64,000 nucleotides of DNA from Archangium gephyra (GCA_003243425.1 QFQP01000015.1:62001-126000), one strand, 5' to 3'; shown: positions 52,113 through 61,115, numbered from the stretch's first letter. The notes: a model not told the origin generated them from the letters alone. Numbers and translations are program-made.

Positions 52113-52724
52113 ATGGCGGTCCGAAAACAACGGCGCGGCGACGCGATGATCACCAACGTGCTCAACCAGGCGCTGCTGCTGCTCGCCGAGGTGGGCTTCG
52201 AGCGGCTGACGCTGCCCGAGGTGGCCGTGCGCGCGGGCGTGAACAAGACGAGCCTCTACCGGCGCTGGCCCACCAAGGGCCTGCTGGTGCGCGACGCGCT
52301 GGCCAGCGCCATGGCCGCACCGGTGGGCTTCGTGGTCACCGGCGAGCTGCGCCGAGACCTGGTGGCGTGGGGGAGCGCCGCGGTGGCGTTCTCGGGGTCT
52401 GCGCTCGGTCAGGCGGTGTTCCGCGCGCTGCTGGTCTCCGACGTGCCCGAGCTGCAGGAGCTCTCGCGCGAGCTGCGGGCCGCCAGCGCTGCGCCCCGAC
52501 GCCTGCTGGACGCCGCCAGGAAGCGCGGAGAGCTCGCGGCCGACGTCGACAGCGCGCTGGTGCTCTCGATGATCGCCGGCACGCTGATGCACCGGCAGCA
52601 CATCGAGCGCCGACCCATCGACCAGCGGGTGCTGGCCACGGTCATCGACATTGTCCTCGACGGCGTGCGCGCCGCTGCCGCCGAGGCCCGCCGGCGCCCC
52701 GCCCGGCGAGTTCGCAGCACATGA
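52113..52724 (+). CDS. TetR family regulator, probable repressor of the desaturase operon
   Basis: 203 residues. N-terminal HTH: LLLLAEVGFERLTLPEVAVR AGVNKTSLYRRWPTKGLLVR is canonical TetR. The ligand-binding C-terminus has no recognised subfamily. Two copies of GCAAC-N5-GTTGC lie in its upstream gap, shared with the divergent operon. Start ATG gives MAVRKQRRGDAM. Confidence 0.93.
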   Translation: MAVRKQRRGDAMITNVLNQALLLLAEVGFERLTLPEVAVRAGVNKTSLYRRWPTKGLLVRDALASAMAAPVGFVVTGELRRDLVAWGSAAVAFSGSALGQAVFRALLVSDVPELQELSRELRAASAAPRRLLDAARKRGELAADVDSALVLSMIAGTLMHRQHIERRPIDQRVLATVIDIVLDGVRAAAAEARRRPARRVRST

Positions 52725-52932
52725 CGAATCACCGTCAGGCAGATCAACCGAACTGACGAGCCGCCCGCGTCTTCTTCGGCAGCTGCAACGAGAACCGCAC
52801 CACGGTTCGCCAGGCTTCGTTGATGACGCTGACGCTCACCGCGCCGTGACCCTGTATTTTTCGGCGCTGACTTCACCGCTGCAGCGCAGACAATTCGCCT
52901 GACGCTGCGGCCGCCTGTAGCCTCCGACGCAC

Positions 52933-54972
52933 ATGAGGTCTCGTCTCGGGGTGTTGGTGTTGTTGTCGTTGAGTGGGTGTGTCGCCGCGAACCTGGAAAC
53001 GAGAGACGTCATCGCGTCGCTCTCGTACCCGGAGAACTCGCCGACGTTGCCGAGCTCGAAGCTCGAATTCCAACTCTATGCGGCGCTGCAGCTCGACGTG
53101 TTGTCGCCGTGGAGAGACCCCGCCGCCGCGGCGAAGTGTCTCGAAGCGCTGCCCGCCGACGGCCTCCGCGTGCTCGGAGAATCGACGTCGGGCGCGCGCG
53201 ACGCGCAGGAGTGGGCCGAACACGTGGTCGCAGCCCTGCCCGCCACGCTCCGGCCGGTCGGCGCGTGCGCCGCGGTGCTCGACGGGCCCGATGGCGTGCA
53301 ACTCGCGTGGTCGCTCGCCCAGGCCGCGTCGACGGTCAACAGCTTCAGCGCGCTCACCTGGCTCTCGCCGCAGCGCCGTGACGAGACGTGGCCCCTCGCG
53401 GTGGGCGCGTTGAAACGGCACGCGCGCCTCATCGCCGCCACGCCGCCGGCGCTCGCGGCCCAGGGCGACCTCCCGGTGCTCGCGCTCTCGGGTGGCGCGG
53501 CGAACGGCGCCTTCACCGCGGGCTTCCTCTACGAGCTGCTCGCCACGCGTGAAGAGGCGCTGGCCACGTTGCCGGTCGAGCAACGCGAGGCGGCTGATCA
53601 GCAGTCACGCTTCTCGGCCGTCGTCGGCACCAGCGTGGGGGCGGTGCAGTCCGAGCTGCTCGACTTTCTGTGGGCTGAAGAGGGCCCGCTGACGCCCGAG
53701 CAGCAGAGCTACCTCGATTCGTGCAACGCCATCGAGGCGCACGCGCCGAAGAAGCCGGCGAAGAAGCGTGACACCGGCTGCTTCTCGGGCGGCCCCGACA
53801 CCGCCTTCCCGGTGCTGCCCGCGCCGTCTTCGCCGCGCCGCGCGTGTGCGCTCAAGCTGCTCGTGAAGTACTTCGCCGAGGCCAACGAGACCGACCTGCT
53901 GTGCGCAGAGCCCGGCTCGGTGCTGCGCGCGGTGGGCTTCCTCGGCACGCCGACCTTGAACCTGATGCGCTTCGACCGGCTGCAGCAGTCGCCGATGAAC
54001 CCCATGCTCGACGCCTTCGGGGCGAAGCTGGCGAGCAACGGTCTGGACCGCGTGACCGTGTCGGTCGAAGCGCAGCAGAGCCAGCTGCTGGGTCTCGATG
54101 AACGCGCGTGCGCCGCGGAGGACCGCCGGTGGTGCCTGAGCTCCGGGGTGATGGCGTCGGCGGTGATGCCGGGGTTCGCGCGGCCGGTGACGCACGCGTG
54201 GTCGGGCTTCGAAGAGAAGGGTGAATGTGGCGTGTGGTTCGACGGCGGCATGCGCTCGGGGCTGCCGGTGCTGCGCGCGTTGTCGCTCTCGCGCGGCGCG
54301 CCGGTGCTGGAGGCGCCGCGGGGCGAGGCGTCGTTGCGCGTGCTCGGCCTCGACACCGGCCGCCTCACGTCGAGCCCGTCGCCGGCGCCGAAGATCCTGG
54401 TCGACGTGGCCATGGGCGCGCTCGAGCAGCTCTATACGCAGAACGGCACCAGCGAGCTGTCGTTGGCGCAGACCGTCGCCGAACAACGCGACGCGGAGCT
54501 GTCGGCGCTGCGCGCGTTGATGGTGCCCACGGCTCCGAAGTTCGTGCGGTCGGCGGGGCCGGGCGCGAAGAACCCGCGCGTGCGTGGCCTCTTCGTTCCC
54601 AGTGACGTGCCTGATTGGATCGTCGTCGGCGCGGGCTACGCGTTCGACCCTCCGGTGATGCGCGGCCTCTTTCTGTGGGGCCGTGAGGTCGCGCGCACGC
54701 AGCTGATGACGCAGCGCCTCGCGCAGGAGCTGGGCTGGCCGGTCGCCGAGGCCATGCAGCGCATCGAAGAGCAGCGGCAAGACGCAGACTACGTCGCGTG
54801 GCTCGACGCGTACCGCGCGCCGACGGTGTGCCCGGCGTACGAGAAGTGGCGTGTCGAAACCGGCGCGAAGCGCGTGAAGGAGAAGATGTCGAGCTGCGCT
54901 GATTCAGCGTCGGGAATTCCGCCGTACTTCGTGTGCCCGGCCGACGCGTGGAACGCGGGAGGTGCCCAGTGA
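52933..54972 (+). CDS. Patatin-like phospholipase lipoprotein
   Basis: 679 residues. Signal with lipobox LSLSGC. After an N-terminal region of about 180 residues the patatin core begins: oxyanion-type LALSGGAANGAFTAGFLYEL, nucleophile Ser in GTSVGAVQ, and the catalytic Asp in DGGMRSGLPVL. The order is right and the dyad complete. It probably hydrolyses phospholipids or lipid esters at the outer face of a membrane. The C-terminal 280 residues are not recognised. It overlaps the next gene by four bases (GTGA). Confidence 0.88.
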   Translation: MRSRLGVLVLLSLSGCVAANLETRDVIASLSYPENSPTLPSSKLEFQLYAALQLDVLSPWRDPAAAAKCLEALPADGLRVLGESTSGARDAQEWAEHVVAALPATLRPVGACAAVLDGPDGVQLAWSLAQAASTVNSFSALTWLSPQRRDETWPLAVGALKRHARLIAATPPALAAQGDLPVLALSGGAANGAFTAGFLYELLATREEALATLPVEQREAADQQSRFSAVVGTSVGAVQSELLDFLWAEEGPLTPEQQSYLDSCNAIEAHAPKKPAKKRDTGCFSGGPDTAFPVLPAPSSPRRACALKLLVKYFAEANETDLLCAEPGSVLRAVGFLGTPTLNLMRFDRLQQSPMNPMLDAFGAKLASNGLDRVTVSVEAQQSQLLGLDERACAAEDRRWCLSSGVMASAVMPGFARPVTHAWSGFEEKGECGVWFDGGMRSGLPVLRALSLSRGAPVLEAPRGEASLRVLGLDTGRLTSSPSPAPKILVDVAMGALEQLYTQNGTSELSLAQTVAEQRDAELSALRALMVPTAPKFVRSAGPGAKNPRVRGLFVPSDVPDWIVVGAGYAFDPPVMRGLFLWGREVARTQLMTQRLAQELGWPVAEAMQRIEEQRQDADYVAWLDAYRAPTVCPAYEKWRVETGAKRVKEKMSSCADSASGIPPYFVCPADAWNAGGAQ

Positions 54973-55451
54973 TTTCGGCGCTGGTGTTGTCGGCGGCGCT
55001 GGCGTCGAGCCCCGGCGAGCCGTCGCCGTTCATCTTCATGATCGAGACCGGTGCCGCGGCACACGACGGCACCAGCAAGCCGTTCTACGGCCAGGCGCGC
55101 CTCGGCGCGGGGCTCCACTTCGACTGGTTGCGACTCGGCCTGCAGGGGCGCGTGTTGTTCGGCCTGCCTGCGTTCGACGTCGGCGCGTTCATCACCGCCG
55201 ATGTGCTTCGCGTGCAGCTGTCTGATCAATTCTCGTTGGCGCTGTTCACCGGCCTCGACGGGTTGGCGCGCTTTCAGGGTGCGACGCCGGGCGGGCTGGC
55301 GCTGGGGCAGCTCGGGTTCCGCGCGCTGGGCGTGTACGCGGTGTTCGCAGCGGGCGCTGACTGGCGCTTCGGGGGCCTCACGTACTTCAACGCCGAGGTG
55401 CGCGTGGGTGTCGAGCTGGTGGAGCTGATCACCGTCGTCACCTCGGGCTGA
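54969..55451 (+). CDS. Small exported beta-rich protein
   Basis: 160 residues, GTG start inside the patatin stop. Signal-like N-terminus ISALVLSAALASSP. The mature part alternates hydrophobic and polar residues (FYGQARLGAGLHFDWLRLGL, RVLFGLPAFDVGAFITADVL, FNAEVRVGVELVELITVV), as in short outer-membrane beta barrels. No family recognised. Its position between the patatin and chemoreceptor genes suggests one envelope operon. Confidence 0.65.
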   Translation: MISALVLSAALASSPGEPSPFIFMIETGAAAHDGTSKPFYGQARLGAGLHFDWLRLGLQGRVLFGLPAFDVGAFITADVLRVQLSDQFSLALFTGLDGLARFQGATPGGLALGQLGFRALGVYAVFAAGADWRFGGLTYFNAEVRVGVELVELITVVTSG

Positions 55452-55465
55452 GCAGAGAAGAACTT

Positions 55466-56821
55466 GTGAGCGACCTGCAGCGGGACCACGCTGCGGCCCT
55501 CATGCGTCGCCCAGGCATCGACGAAGCCGTCACGCAGTACCGCCGTATGACTCCGCTCGACGAGGGGCGGTCGCGGCTGTCGCTGCATTTCAAGATTCTG
55601 CTGGGGTACGTGGTGCTGGCCGCCGCGCTGGTGACGCTGTTCTACGTGGGGCAGCCGCTCGACTGGCCGCTGAAGATCACTGCGGCGTTCATCGTGACGC
55701 TGGTGTTGGCGGTGGGCCTGGCGTCGGTGCTGTTGCGTGTGGAGCGCGTGCGTACGTTGTCGCGCGCGGCGCTGGAGATCTCGTCGGGTGACCTGAGCCG
55801 CCGCGTGGCGCTCGGTGACTCGGCGGTGCGTGACGACCTCGACGAGTTGGCGGTGTCCATCGGCATGATGCAGGACAACCTGCGTGAGCTGGTGTCGTCG
55901 ATTCAGCACACCGCCGAATCGGTGGCCGAGAGTGCGTCGTCGCTCGAAGGGCACGCGGCCGGTGTCGACACGCGCGCGCTGCAGGTGGGCGAGTCGATGC
56001 GTCGAATGGCGATGGGCGCCGAGAATCAGAGCGCGCTGGTGACGCGGGCGTCGCGCTCCATCACCGACATGGCGGCGGCGATTCAGCGCACCGCCGCGGC
56101 CGCAGAAGAGTCGACGCGCGCCACGGCGGCGACCTCGTCGGCGGCGGTCGAAGGCAGCAACGCGGCGCGCCTGGCGAGTGAGAAGTTGCGCAAGGTGTTC
56201 AGCCGCGTCGAGGCCGCGAGCCACGAGGTGTTCAAGTTCGGCGAGAAGACGCAGGAGATCAGCAAGATCGTCGACGCCATCACCGCGGTCGCCGCGCAGA
56301 CCAACCTGCTGGCCCTCAACGCCACCATCGAAGCGGCGCGCGCGGGTGAATACGGCCGAGGCTTCGCGGTGGTCGCCGATGAAGTGCGCAAGCTCGCCGA
56401 GTCGGCCGGGAAGTCCGCCGAGACGATTTCGCGAATGGCGCGCGACATCTCGCAGCAGTCGACGCACGTGCTCGGCGCGATGAAGGAGGGCATCGAGGAG
56501 CTCGCGCAGTCGCGAGAGGACATCACCACCATCGTGAAGAGCATGGGCAACATCAGTGACTCGCTCCGGAACGGTGTGGAGAAGGTGTCGTTGATCCACC
56601 AGTCGGCGAGAGATCAACAGCAGGGCAGCGAGGCGATGGTGCTCGCGGTGAACGAGATTTCAGACGTGGCGCGGACGCACCTGCAGGCGACGGAGGGCGT
56701 CAAGCGCGTCATCGAAGAGCAGACCACGGCCGTGCGGCAGATGAAGAACGCGACGGAAGAGCTGACGAACATGTCGCTGCAGTTGCAGTCGGTGATTCGG
56801 CGGTTCCGCGTCGGCAACTGA
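55466..56821 (+). CDS. Methyl-accepting chemotaxis protein without a ligand domain
   Basis: 451 residues. Two adjacent helices (LLGYVVLAAALVTLFYVG and ITAAFIVTLVLAVGLASVLL) are separated by only about 10 residues, so there is almost no periplasmic sensor. A HAMP region follows, then the coiled-coil signalling domain with the hairpin tip ITAVAAQTNLLALNATIEAA RAGEYGRGFAVVADEVRKLA. Signals must reach it from within the membrane or from partners. GTG start with AGAAG upstream, 14 bases after the preceding gene. Confidence 0.95.
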   Translation: MSDLQRDHAAALMRRPGIDEAVTQYRRMTPLDEGRSRLSLHFKILLGYVVLAAALVTLFYVGQPLDWPLKITAAFIVTLVLAVGLASVLLRVERVRTLSRAALEISSGDLSRRVALGDSAVRDDLDELAVSIGMMQDNLRELVSSIQHTAESVAESASSLEGHAAGVDTRALQVGESMRRMAMGAENQSALVTRASRSITDMAAAIQRTAAAAEESTRATAATSSAAVEGSNAARLASEKLRKVFSRVEAASHEVFKFGEKTQEISKIVDAITAVAAQTNLLALNATIEAARAGEYGRGFAVVADEVRKLAESAGKSAETISRMARDISQQSTHVLGAMKEGIEELAQSREDITTIVKSMGNISDSLRNGVEKVSLIHQSARDQQQGSEAMVLAVNEISDVARTHLQATEGVKRVIEEQTTAVRQMKNATEELTNMSLQLQSVIRRFRVGN

Positions 56822-56842
56822 TGGGCAGTGCCGAAGTGTCGT

Positions 56843-56868
56843 TCAAATGGGAGCAAATACCCATTTGA
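56843..56868 (+). terminator. Hairpin terminator after the chemoreceptor gene
   Basis: TCAAATGGG-N8-CCCATTTGA, a perfect 9-bp stem with an eight-base loop, begins 21 bases after the MCP stop. Its AT-rich arms stand out in this GC-rich DNA. Confidence 0.6.
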
Positions 56869-56902
56869 GCGCCAATGGCGCATGCGAAGTTTGGTGGGCG
56901 GT

Positions 56903-56967
56903 CCACGAAGCGCTTCTTCATTCGCTGCAGAAGTTCTCCGGGCCTCTCCGCAACGCCGTTCATGCGC
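56903..56967. repeat. Direct repeat B, copy 1
   Basis: 65 bases starting CCACGAAGCGC and containing TCTTCATTCGCTGCAGAAGT and CCTCTCCGCAACGCCGTTCA. It recurs 159 bases downstream with six mismatches, all clustered in three short spots. Confidence 0.85.
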
Positions 56968-57061
56968 ACGCACGACGCGCTGATCACTCGCGCATCGGCA
57001 GTGGCAATGCGGAGAATGGAGAAGAGCCTGCTCGAGCTCGACGGCCTCGCTGGGAGGAGGA

Positions 57062-57126
57062 CCACGAAGCTCGTCTTCATTCGCTGCAGAAGTTCCTCGA
57101 CCCTCTCCGCAACGCCGTTCATGCGC
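57062..57126. repeat. Direct repeat B, copy 2
   Basis: Second copy, 59 of 65 bases identical to copy 1 and without indels. On the minus strand both copies read MNGVAERxxELLQRMKxxFV, so either a duplicated short coding motif or a dispersed repeat is possible. Confidence 0.85.
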
Positions 57127-57538
57127 GGGCATGACCTGGTGCTCGCACGGGACGCACCACGAAGAACGCCATGATCCCGCGCCTGCAGTCGCCGCGATGA
57201 TCAACGCCATCTGATCATCCAACCGATCTCCTCGCCGAGCGACGCATCATCGAAACGAGCGTTCACCGCCCGCTGAATGCGCCACCACGACACAAACTAC
57301 ACCGCTGATCAGCCAGCAACCCGTCGGCAGACCTCCGCCTTCACCAGCAACGCGCCCCGGCTCCGTCGACCAGGGTCGCGCGCGGGGTCCAGTTTCCGAG
57401 CGGTCACCTCGTCACGCAGCTGGGCGGTCGCGCGCACCACCACGACACGTCGCTTCCCCTCGGCGACAACATGTCGACGCGAATCCGAGCGAAGGGCGCC
57501 TCGCACACTTTACTGACGGTGCTATTGGCCGCTCGCTC

Positions 57539-59092
57539 ATGGCCGACGCCACCATCCTCGCCTTCGACCTCGGCACCTCGGGCCTCAAGGCCGCGGTGTT
57601 GTCTTCCCGCGCCGCGTTGCTCGACGCCGAGACCGTGCCGCTCGACGTGGCGCTGTTGCCGAATGGCGGCGCCGAGCAACACCCGCTCGACTGGTGGAAG
57701 GCGATGTGCACGGCCGCGCAGACGCTGTGGGCGCGCGGCACGGTGAAGGCGGCCGACGTCATCGGCATCGCGTTGTCGTCGCAATGGGGCGGCACGGTGC
57801 CGGTCGACGCGAAGGGCGCTCCGCTGCGCCCCGCCATCATCTGGATGGACGCCCGTGGCCGCGACGAAGTGCGCCGGCTCGCCGGCGGCTTCCCCAGCAT
57901 CGACGGCTATGGCGCGCTCAAGGCCGTCACCTGGCTGCGGAAGACCGGGGGCATTCCGTCGCTCTCTGGCAAAGACCCGGTCGGTCACATCGCCTGGCTG
58001 CGCAGGCACGAGACGAAGACCTTCGACGACGCCACGCTGCTCCTCGAGCCGAAAGACTGGGTGAACATGAAGCTCACCGGTCGCGCGGCCGCGAGCTTCG
58101 ACTCCATCGTCAGCCACTGGTGCACCGACAACCGGAAGATCGACGCGATTCGTTACGACGATTCGTTGATCAAGATGAACGGGCTCGAGCGCTCCAAGCT
58201 GCCCGACCTCGTGCCGTCTGCATCGGTGCTCGGCCCGCTCACGAAGGAAGCCGCCGACGCGCTGGGCCTGTCGACCTCGGTGCAGGTCGTCGCCGGGGCG
58301 GCCGACATTCACATGGCCGGCATCGGCGCCGGCACCGTCGACCACTTCCGCGCGCACCTGTGCCTGGGAACGTCGTCGTGGCTGGTGGCGCACGTGCCGT
58401 TCAAGAAGGCCGACCTCTCGCACAACATGGCGTCGCTGCCCTCGGCGATTCCCGGCAGCTACCTGTTCTGCAACGAGCAGGAATCAGCGGCCGGCGGGCT
58501 GAAGCACGTGGTCGAGAAGCTCGGCGCGCGCACCGGGCCGCAGGCCTACGAAGACACGTTCACCCTCGCGGAGCAGTCACCCGCGGGCGCGGGCGGCCTC
58601 TTCTACCTCCCGTGGTTGCACGGCGAGCGTTCACCCGTCGACGACCACGCGGTGCGCGGCGGCTTCGCGGGGCTCTCGCTCGAGCATGACCAACGCCACC
58701 TGTTCCGCGCGGTGCTGGAGGGCGTGGCCTTCAACACGCGGTGGTTGCAGGTGCACCTCGAAGACAACCTCGGCCGCAAGCTCGACGAGGTGACGGTGGT
58801 CGGGGGCGGCGCTCGCTCGGCGCTGTGGTGTCAGATTCACGCAGACGTCCTCAAGGTGCCCATTCGCCAGGTCGAGGCGCCGCAGTCGGCCAACGCGCGT
58901 GGCGCCGGCATTCAGGCCCTGGTCGCGCTCGGCAAGCTGCAGTGGAGCGACGTACGCGCACTGGTGCCCATCGCCAGAACTTATGAGCCCGCCGTGAAAC
59001 ATTCTTCGCTCTACGACACACGGTTCGAGCAATTCCTTCTCGAATTCAAACATCGGCGCGCGATGGCGCACCGCTTCCCCTCCGCGGAGTAA
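57539..59092 (+). CDS. FGGY carbohydrate kinase (xylulokinase-like)
   Basis: 517 residues with both FGGY halves: ILAFDLGTSGLKAAVLSSRA (phosphate 1), IGIALSSQWGGTVPVDAKGA, PAIIWMDARGRDEVRRLAGG with the catalytic Asp, and GAADIHMAGIGAGTVD, LCLGTSSWLVAH, EVTVVGGGARSALWCQIHAD in the C-terminal half. Xylulokinase is the nearest pattern, but specificity in this family cannot be called from motifs. It lies five bases upstream of the S1P-lyase-like gene, so they share a message. Confidence 0.88.
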   Translation: MADATILAFDLGTSGLKAAVLSSRAALLDAETVPLDVALLPNGGAEQHPLDWWKAMCTAAQTLWARGTVKAADVIGIALSSQWGGTVPVDAKGAPLRPAIIWMDARGRDEVRRLAGGFPSIDGYGALKAVTWLRKTGGIPSLSGKDPVGHIAWLRRHETKTFDDATLLLEPKDWVNMKLTGRAAASFDSIVSHWCTDNRKIDAIRYDDSLIKMNGLERSKLPDLVPSASVLGPLTKEAADALGLSTSVQVVAGAADIHMAGIGAGTVDHFRAHLCLGTSSWLVAHVPFKKADLSHNMASLPSAIPGSYLFCNEQESAAGGLKHVVEKLGARTGPQAYEDTFTLAEQSPAGAGGLFYLPWLHGERSPVDDHAVRGGFAGLSLEHDQRHLFRAVLEGVAFNTRWLQVHLEDNLGRKLDEVTVVGGGARSALWCQIHADVLKVPIRQVEAPQSANARGAGIQALVALGKLQWSDVRALVPIARTYEPAVKHSSLYDTRFEQFLLEFKHRRAMAHRFPSAE

Positions 59093-59097
59093 CAGTC

Positions 59098-60615
59098 ATG
59101 GAGATCCCCAAGTCAGCGCAGGCCGTCCTCTCGAAGATCCCGCCTTCCTTGGCCAGGCAACTGGAGCGCGTGCTCGAGAAGCTGCCGGTCGTCGGCGACA
59201 TGGTGCGCGCCGAGAAGCGCAAGGTGAGTGACGCGCTCAAAGACTCGATTCGCAAGCACCGCCCCACGGAGCTCGCGTTCGACGAGCTGCCGAAGAAGGC
59301 GCACTCGCAAGAAGAGCTGTTGTCGACGTTGAAGAGGCTCGCCACGCGTGAAGCGCCGATGTGGCGCGACGGCCGCGTGTCGGGCGGCGTGTACCACGGT
59401 GACGCCAAGCACCTCGACTTCCTCAACGAGGTCTACGCGCTGTACTCGCAGGCCAACCCGCTGCACGCCGACGTGTGGCCGAGCGTGGCGCGCTTCGAGG
59501 CCGACATCGTCTCGTTCACCGCGCGCCTGATGCATGGCGACGCGAAGACGAGCGACGACGACGCGGCGGTGGTGGGCACGCTCTCGTCGGGCGGCACCGA
59601 GAGCATCATGCTGGCGATGAAGACCTACCGTGACTGGGGCCGCAGCAGGGGCATTCGGCACGGCAACATCGTGGCGCCGTACTCGGCGCACCCGGCCTTC
59701 GACAAGGCGGCGCACACGCTGGGCATCGAGATGATCCGCGTGCCGGTCGGTGAAGACGGCCGCGCCGACGTCGACAAGATGAAGGCCGCGGTCAACGGCG
59801 ACACGCTGGTGATGATTGGTTCGGCGGTCTCGTTCCCGCACGGCGTCATCGACGACATCGAAGAGCTCTCGGAGTTCGCGCGACGCAAGCGCATCGGCTT
59901 TCACACCGATGCCTGCCTGGGTGGCTTCATTCTCGCGTTCGCCAACGAGGCCGGCTTCCCGGTGCCGAAGTTCGACTTCCAGCTGCGCGGCGTCACGTCG
60001 ATGTCGGCCGACACGCACAAGTTCGGCTACGCGGCGAAGGGTACGTCGGTGGTGCTGTACCGCTCGCGCGAGCTGCGGCGGTTCCAGTACTTCACGACGC
60101 CCGACTGGAGCGGTGGTCTGTACGTGACGCCCGGCTTCGCGGGTTCACGCCCGGGCGCGCTGATTGCGCAGGCGTGGGCGACGATGATGGCGCTCGGTCA
60201 CGACGGCTACGTGGAGAACACCCGGACGGTGCTCGAGACCGGCCGCGCGATTCGCGAGGGCATTTCGAAGCTGCCCGGGCTGCGCGTGATTGGCGACCCG
60301 TTGTGGGTGGTCGCGTTCACGTCGGACACCTTCGACATCTACCGGGTGCTCGACGAGATGGCGAAGAAGGGCTGGTCGTTGAACGGCCTGCAGAAGCCGG
60401 CGGCGATTCACCTCTGCGTCACGTTGCGCCACGCGCAGCCGGGCGTGGTCGAGAAGTTCCTGGGCGACCTCGCGGCGGCGTGTGACGCGGTGAAGAACGA
60501 GCCGCCCGCGAAGGACGGCATGGCGCCGGTGTACGGGCTGGCGTCGTCGTTGCCCTTCAAGGGCCTGGTGAGCGACCTGCTCTGCGCCCACGTCGACGCG
60601 CTCTACGACGCGTGA
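59098..60615 (+). CDS. PLP-dependent sphingosine-1-phosphate-lyase-like decarboxylase-family enzyme
   Basis: 505 residues of group II PLP decarboxylase fold. SGGVYHGDAKHLDFLNEVYA, ANPLHADVWPSVARFEADIV, GTLSSGGTESIMLAMKTYRD, HTDACLGGFILAF, and SADTHKFGYAAKGTSVVLYR with the Schiff-base Lys, then YVTPGFAGSRPGALIAQAWA, follow the sphingosine-1-phosphate lyase pattern rather than glutamate or tyrosine decarboxylase. S1P lyase splits phosphorylated sphingoid bases to an aldehyde and phosphoethanolamine. There is no N-terminal membrane helix, as in bacterial members. A kinase gene precedes it in the same operon. Confidence 0.88.
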   Translation: MEIPKSAQAVLSKIPPSLARQLERVLEKLPVVGDMVRAEKRKVSDALKDSIRKHRPTELAFDELPKKAHSQEELLSTLKRLATREAPMWRDGRVSGGVYHGDAKHLDFLNEVYALYSQANPLHADVWPSVARFEADIVSFTARLMHGDAKTSDDDAAVVGTLSSGGTESIMLAMKTYRDWGRSRGIRHGNIVAPYSAHPAFDKAAHTLGIEMIRVPVGEDGRADVDKMKAAVNGDTLVMIGSAVSFPHGVIDDIEELSEFARRKRIGFHTDACLGGFILAFANEAGFPVPKFDFQLRGVTSMSADTHKFGYAAKGTSVVLYRSRELRRFQYFTTPDWSGGLYVTPGFAGSRPGALIAQAWATMMALGHDGYVENTRTVLETGRAIREGISKLPGLRVIGDPLWVVAFTSDTFDIYRVLDEMAKKGWSLNGLQKPAAIHLCVTLRHAQPGVVEKFLGDLAAACDAVKNEPPAKDGMAPVYGLASSLPFKGLVSDLLCAHVDALYDA

Positions 60616-60626
60616 CGTTCGGCGGT

Positions 60627-60652
60627 GTCGAGCCGGTGCTCGCCGGCTCGAC
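60627..60652. terminator. Bidirectional hairpin terminator
   Basis: GTCGAGCCGG-N6-CCGGCTCGAC, a perfect 10-bp stem 11 bases after the lyase stop and 30 bases before the convergent small membrane gene's stop. No T-run follows. Confidence 0.65.
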
Positions 60653-60682
60653 GCGTCACCGTGAGGCTCTTGACGCGCGCCT

Positions 60683-61021
60683 TCAGAGCGCTTTGCCCTG
60701 CGCGGCCATCACGCGCGCGAGCTCTGCGTCGAGCGCGCGGAGCTCTTCGTCGTCACGGCGAAGGCCTTCTTCATGGTCGACCATCGGCGTGGTGACCGGC
60801 ATCGCGCGGCGCTGCTCGGGTGAGGCGAACAACGCGCGCAGCACCACGAACACCGCGAACACGCCCAGCGCGATGACCCCGAACTTGAGCGCCACCGCCG
60901 CGAGGCCGATGGCCAGGCCGATGAGCCCCACCGCGAGCCCGAGCACCGGCGGGCCCAGCACCACGATGGCCACCAGCGCCACCACCACCCTCGCCCACGT
61001 CGGAAACTCGTTGCGCTTCAT
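60683..61021 (-). CDS. Small membrane protein with C-terminal coiled coil
   Basis: 112 residues. Two or three closely packed helices (VVVALVAIVVLGPPVLGLAV GLIGLAIGLAAVALKFGVI and ALGVFAVFVVLRALF) are followed by a charged, helical cytoplasmic tail (LRRDDEELRALDAELARVMA). It resembles the phage-shock/PspC-like size class without a clear match. AGGAGG lies seven bases before the ATG, one of the best ribosome sites here. It is divergent from the hydrolase gene; the palindrome between them is nearer the hydrolase. Confidence 0.65.
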   Translation of the reverse strand: MKRNEFPTWARVVVALVAIVVLGPPVLGLAVGLIGLAIGLAAVALKFGVIALGVFAVFVVLRALFASPEQRRAMPVTTPMVDHEEGLRRDDEELRALDAELARVMAAQGKAL

Positions 61022-61087
61022 GTGTGTGCCTCCTGTGCACACCAGTACGCGCCGCCGCTGAATCGATTGCAGGGGCCCGCTAGTCAA

Positions 61088-61106
61088 ATGTCTCCACTGG
61101 AGACAT
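61088..61106. promoter_or_regulatory. 19-bp perfect palindrome before an alpha/beta hydrolase
   Basis: ATGTCTCCA-c-TGGAGACAT, nine-base arms with one central base, ends nine bases before the hydrolase start. Its position over the expected ribosome-binding site and its symmetry suggest a repressor operator. The regulator is not identified. Confidence 0.55.
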
Positions 61107-61115
61107 GATGACCGC

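Larger units (their letters stand above)
56822..57538. other. Intergenic region with repeat B, no convincing gene
   Basis: 717 bases between the chemoreceptor and FGGY kinase genes. Apart from the terminator and the two repeat copies, three TGATCA hexamers lie within 57.19-57.31 kb. Minus-strand frames through the repeats lack a signal, conserved domain or good start, so no gene is called. The kinase promoter should be in the last 100 bases. Confidence 0.55.

Noticed and set aside
52744..52850. Minus-strand tail NEAWRTVVRFSLQLPKKTR before the patatin gene
   Set aside because: It resembles the last residues of a histidine-kinase domain but is too short, with no conserved boxes. Too weak to list as a pseudogene.
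56709..57222. Minus-strand frames through repeat B
   Set aside because: Two different frames look similar because the repeat is duplicated. No ribosome site, and one overlaps the chemoreceptor gene end.
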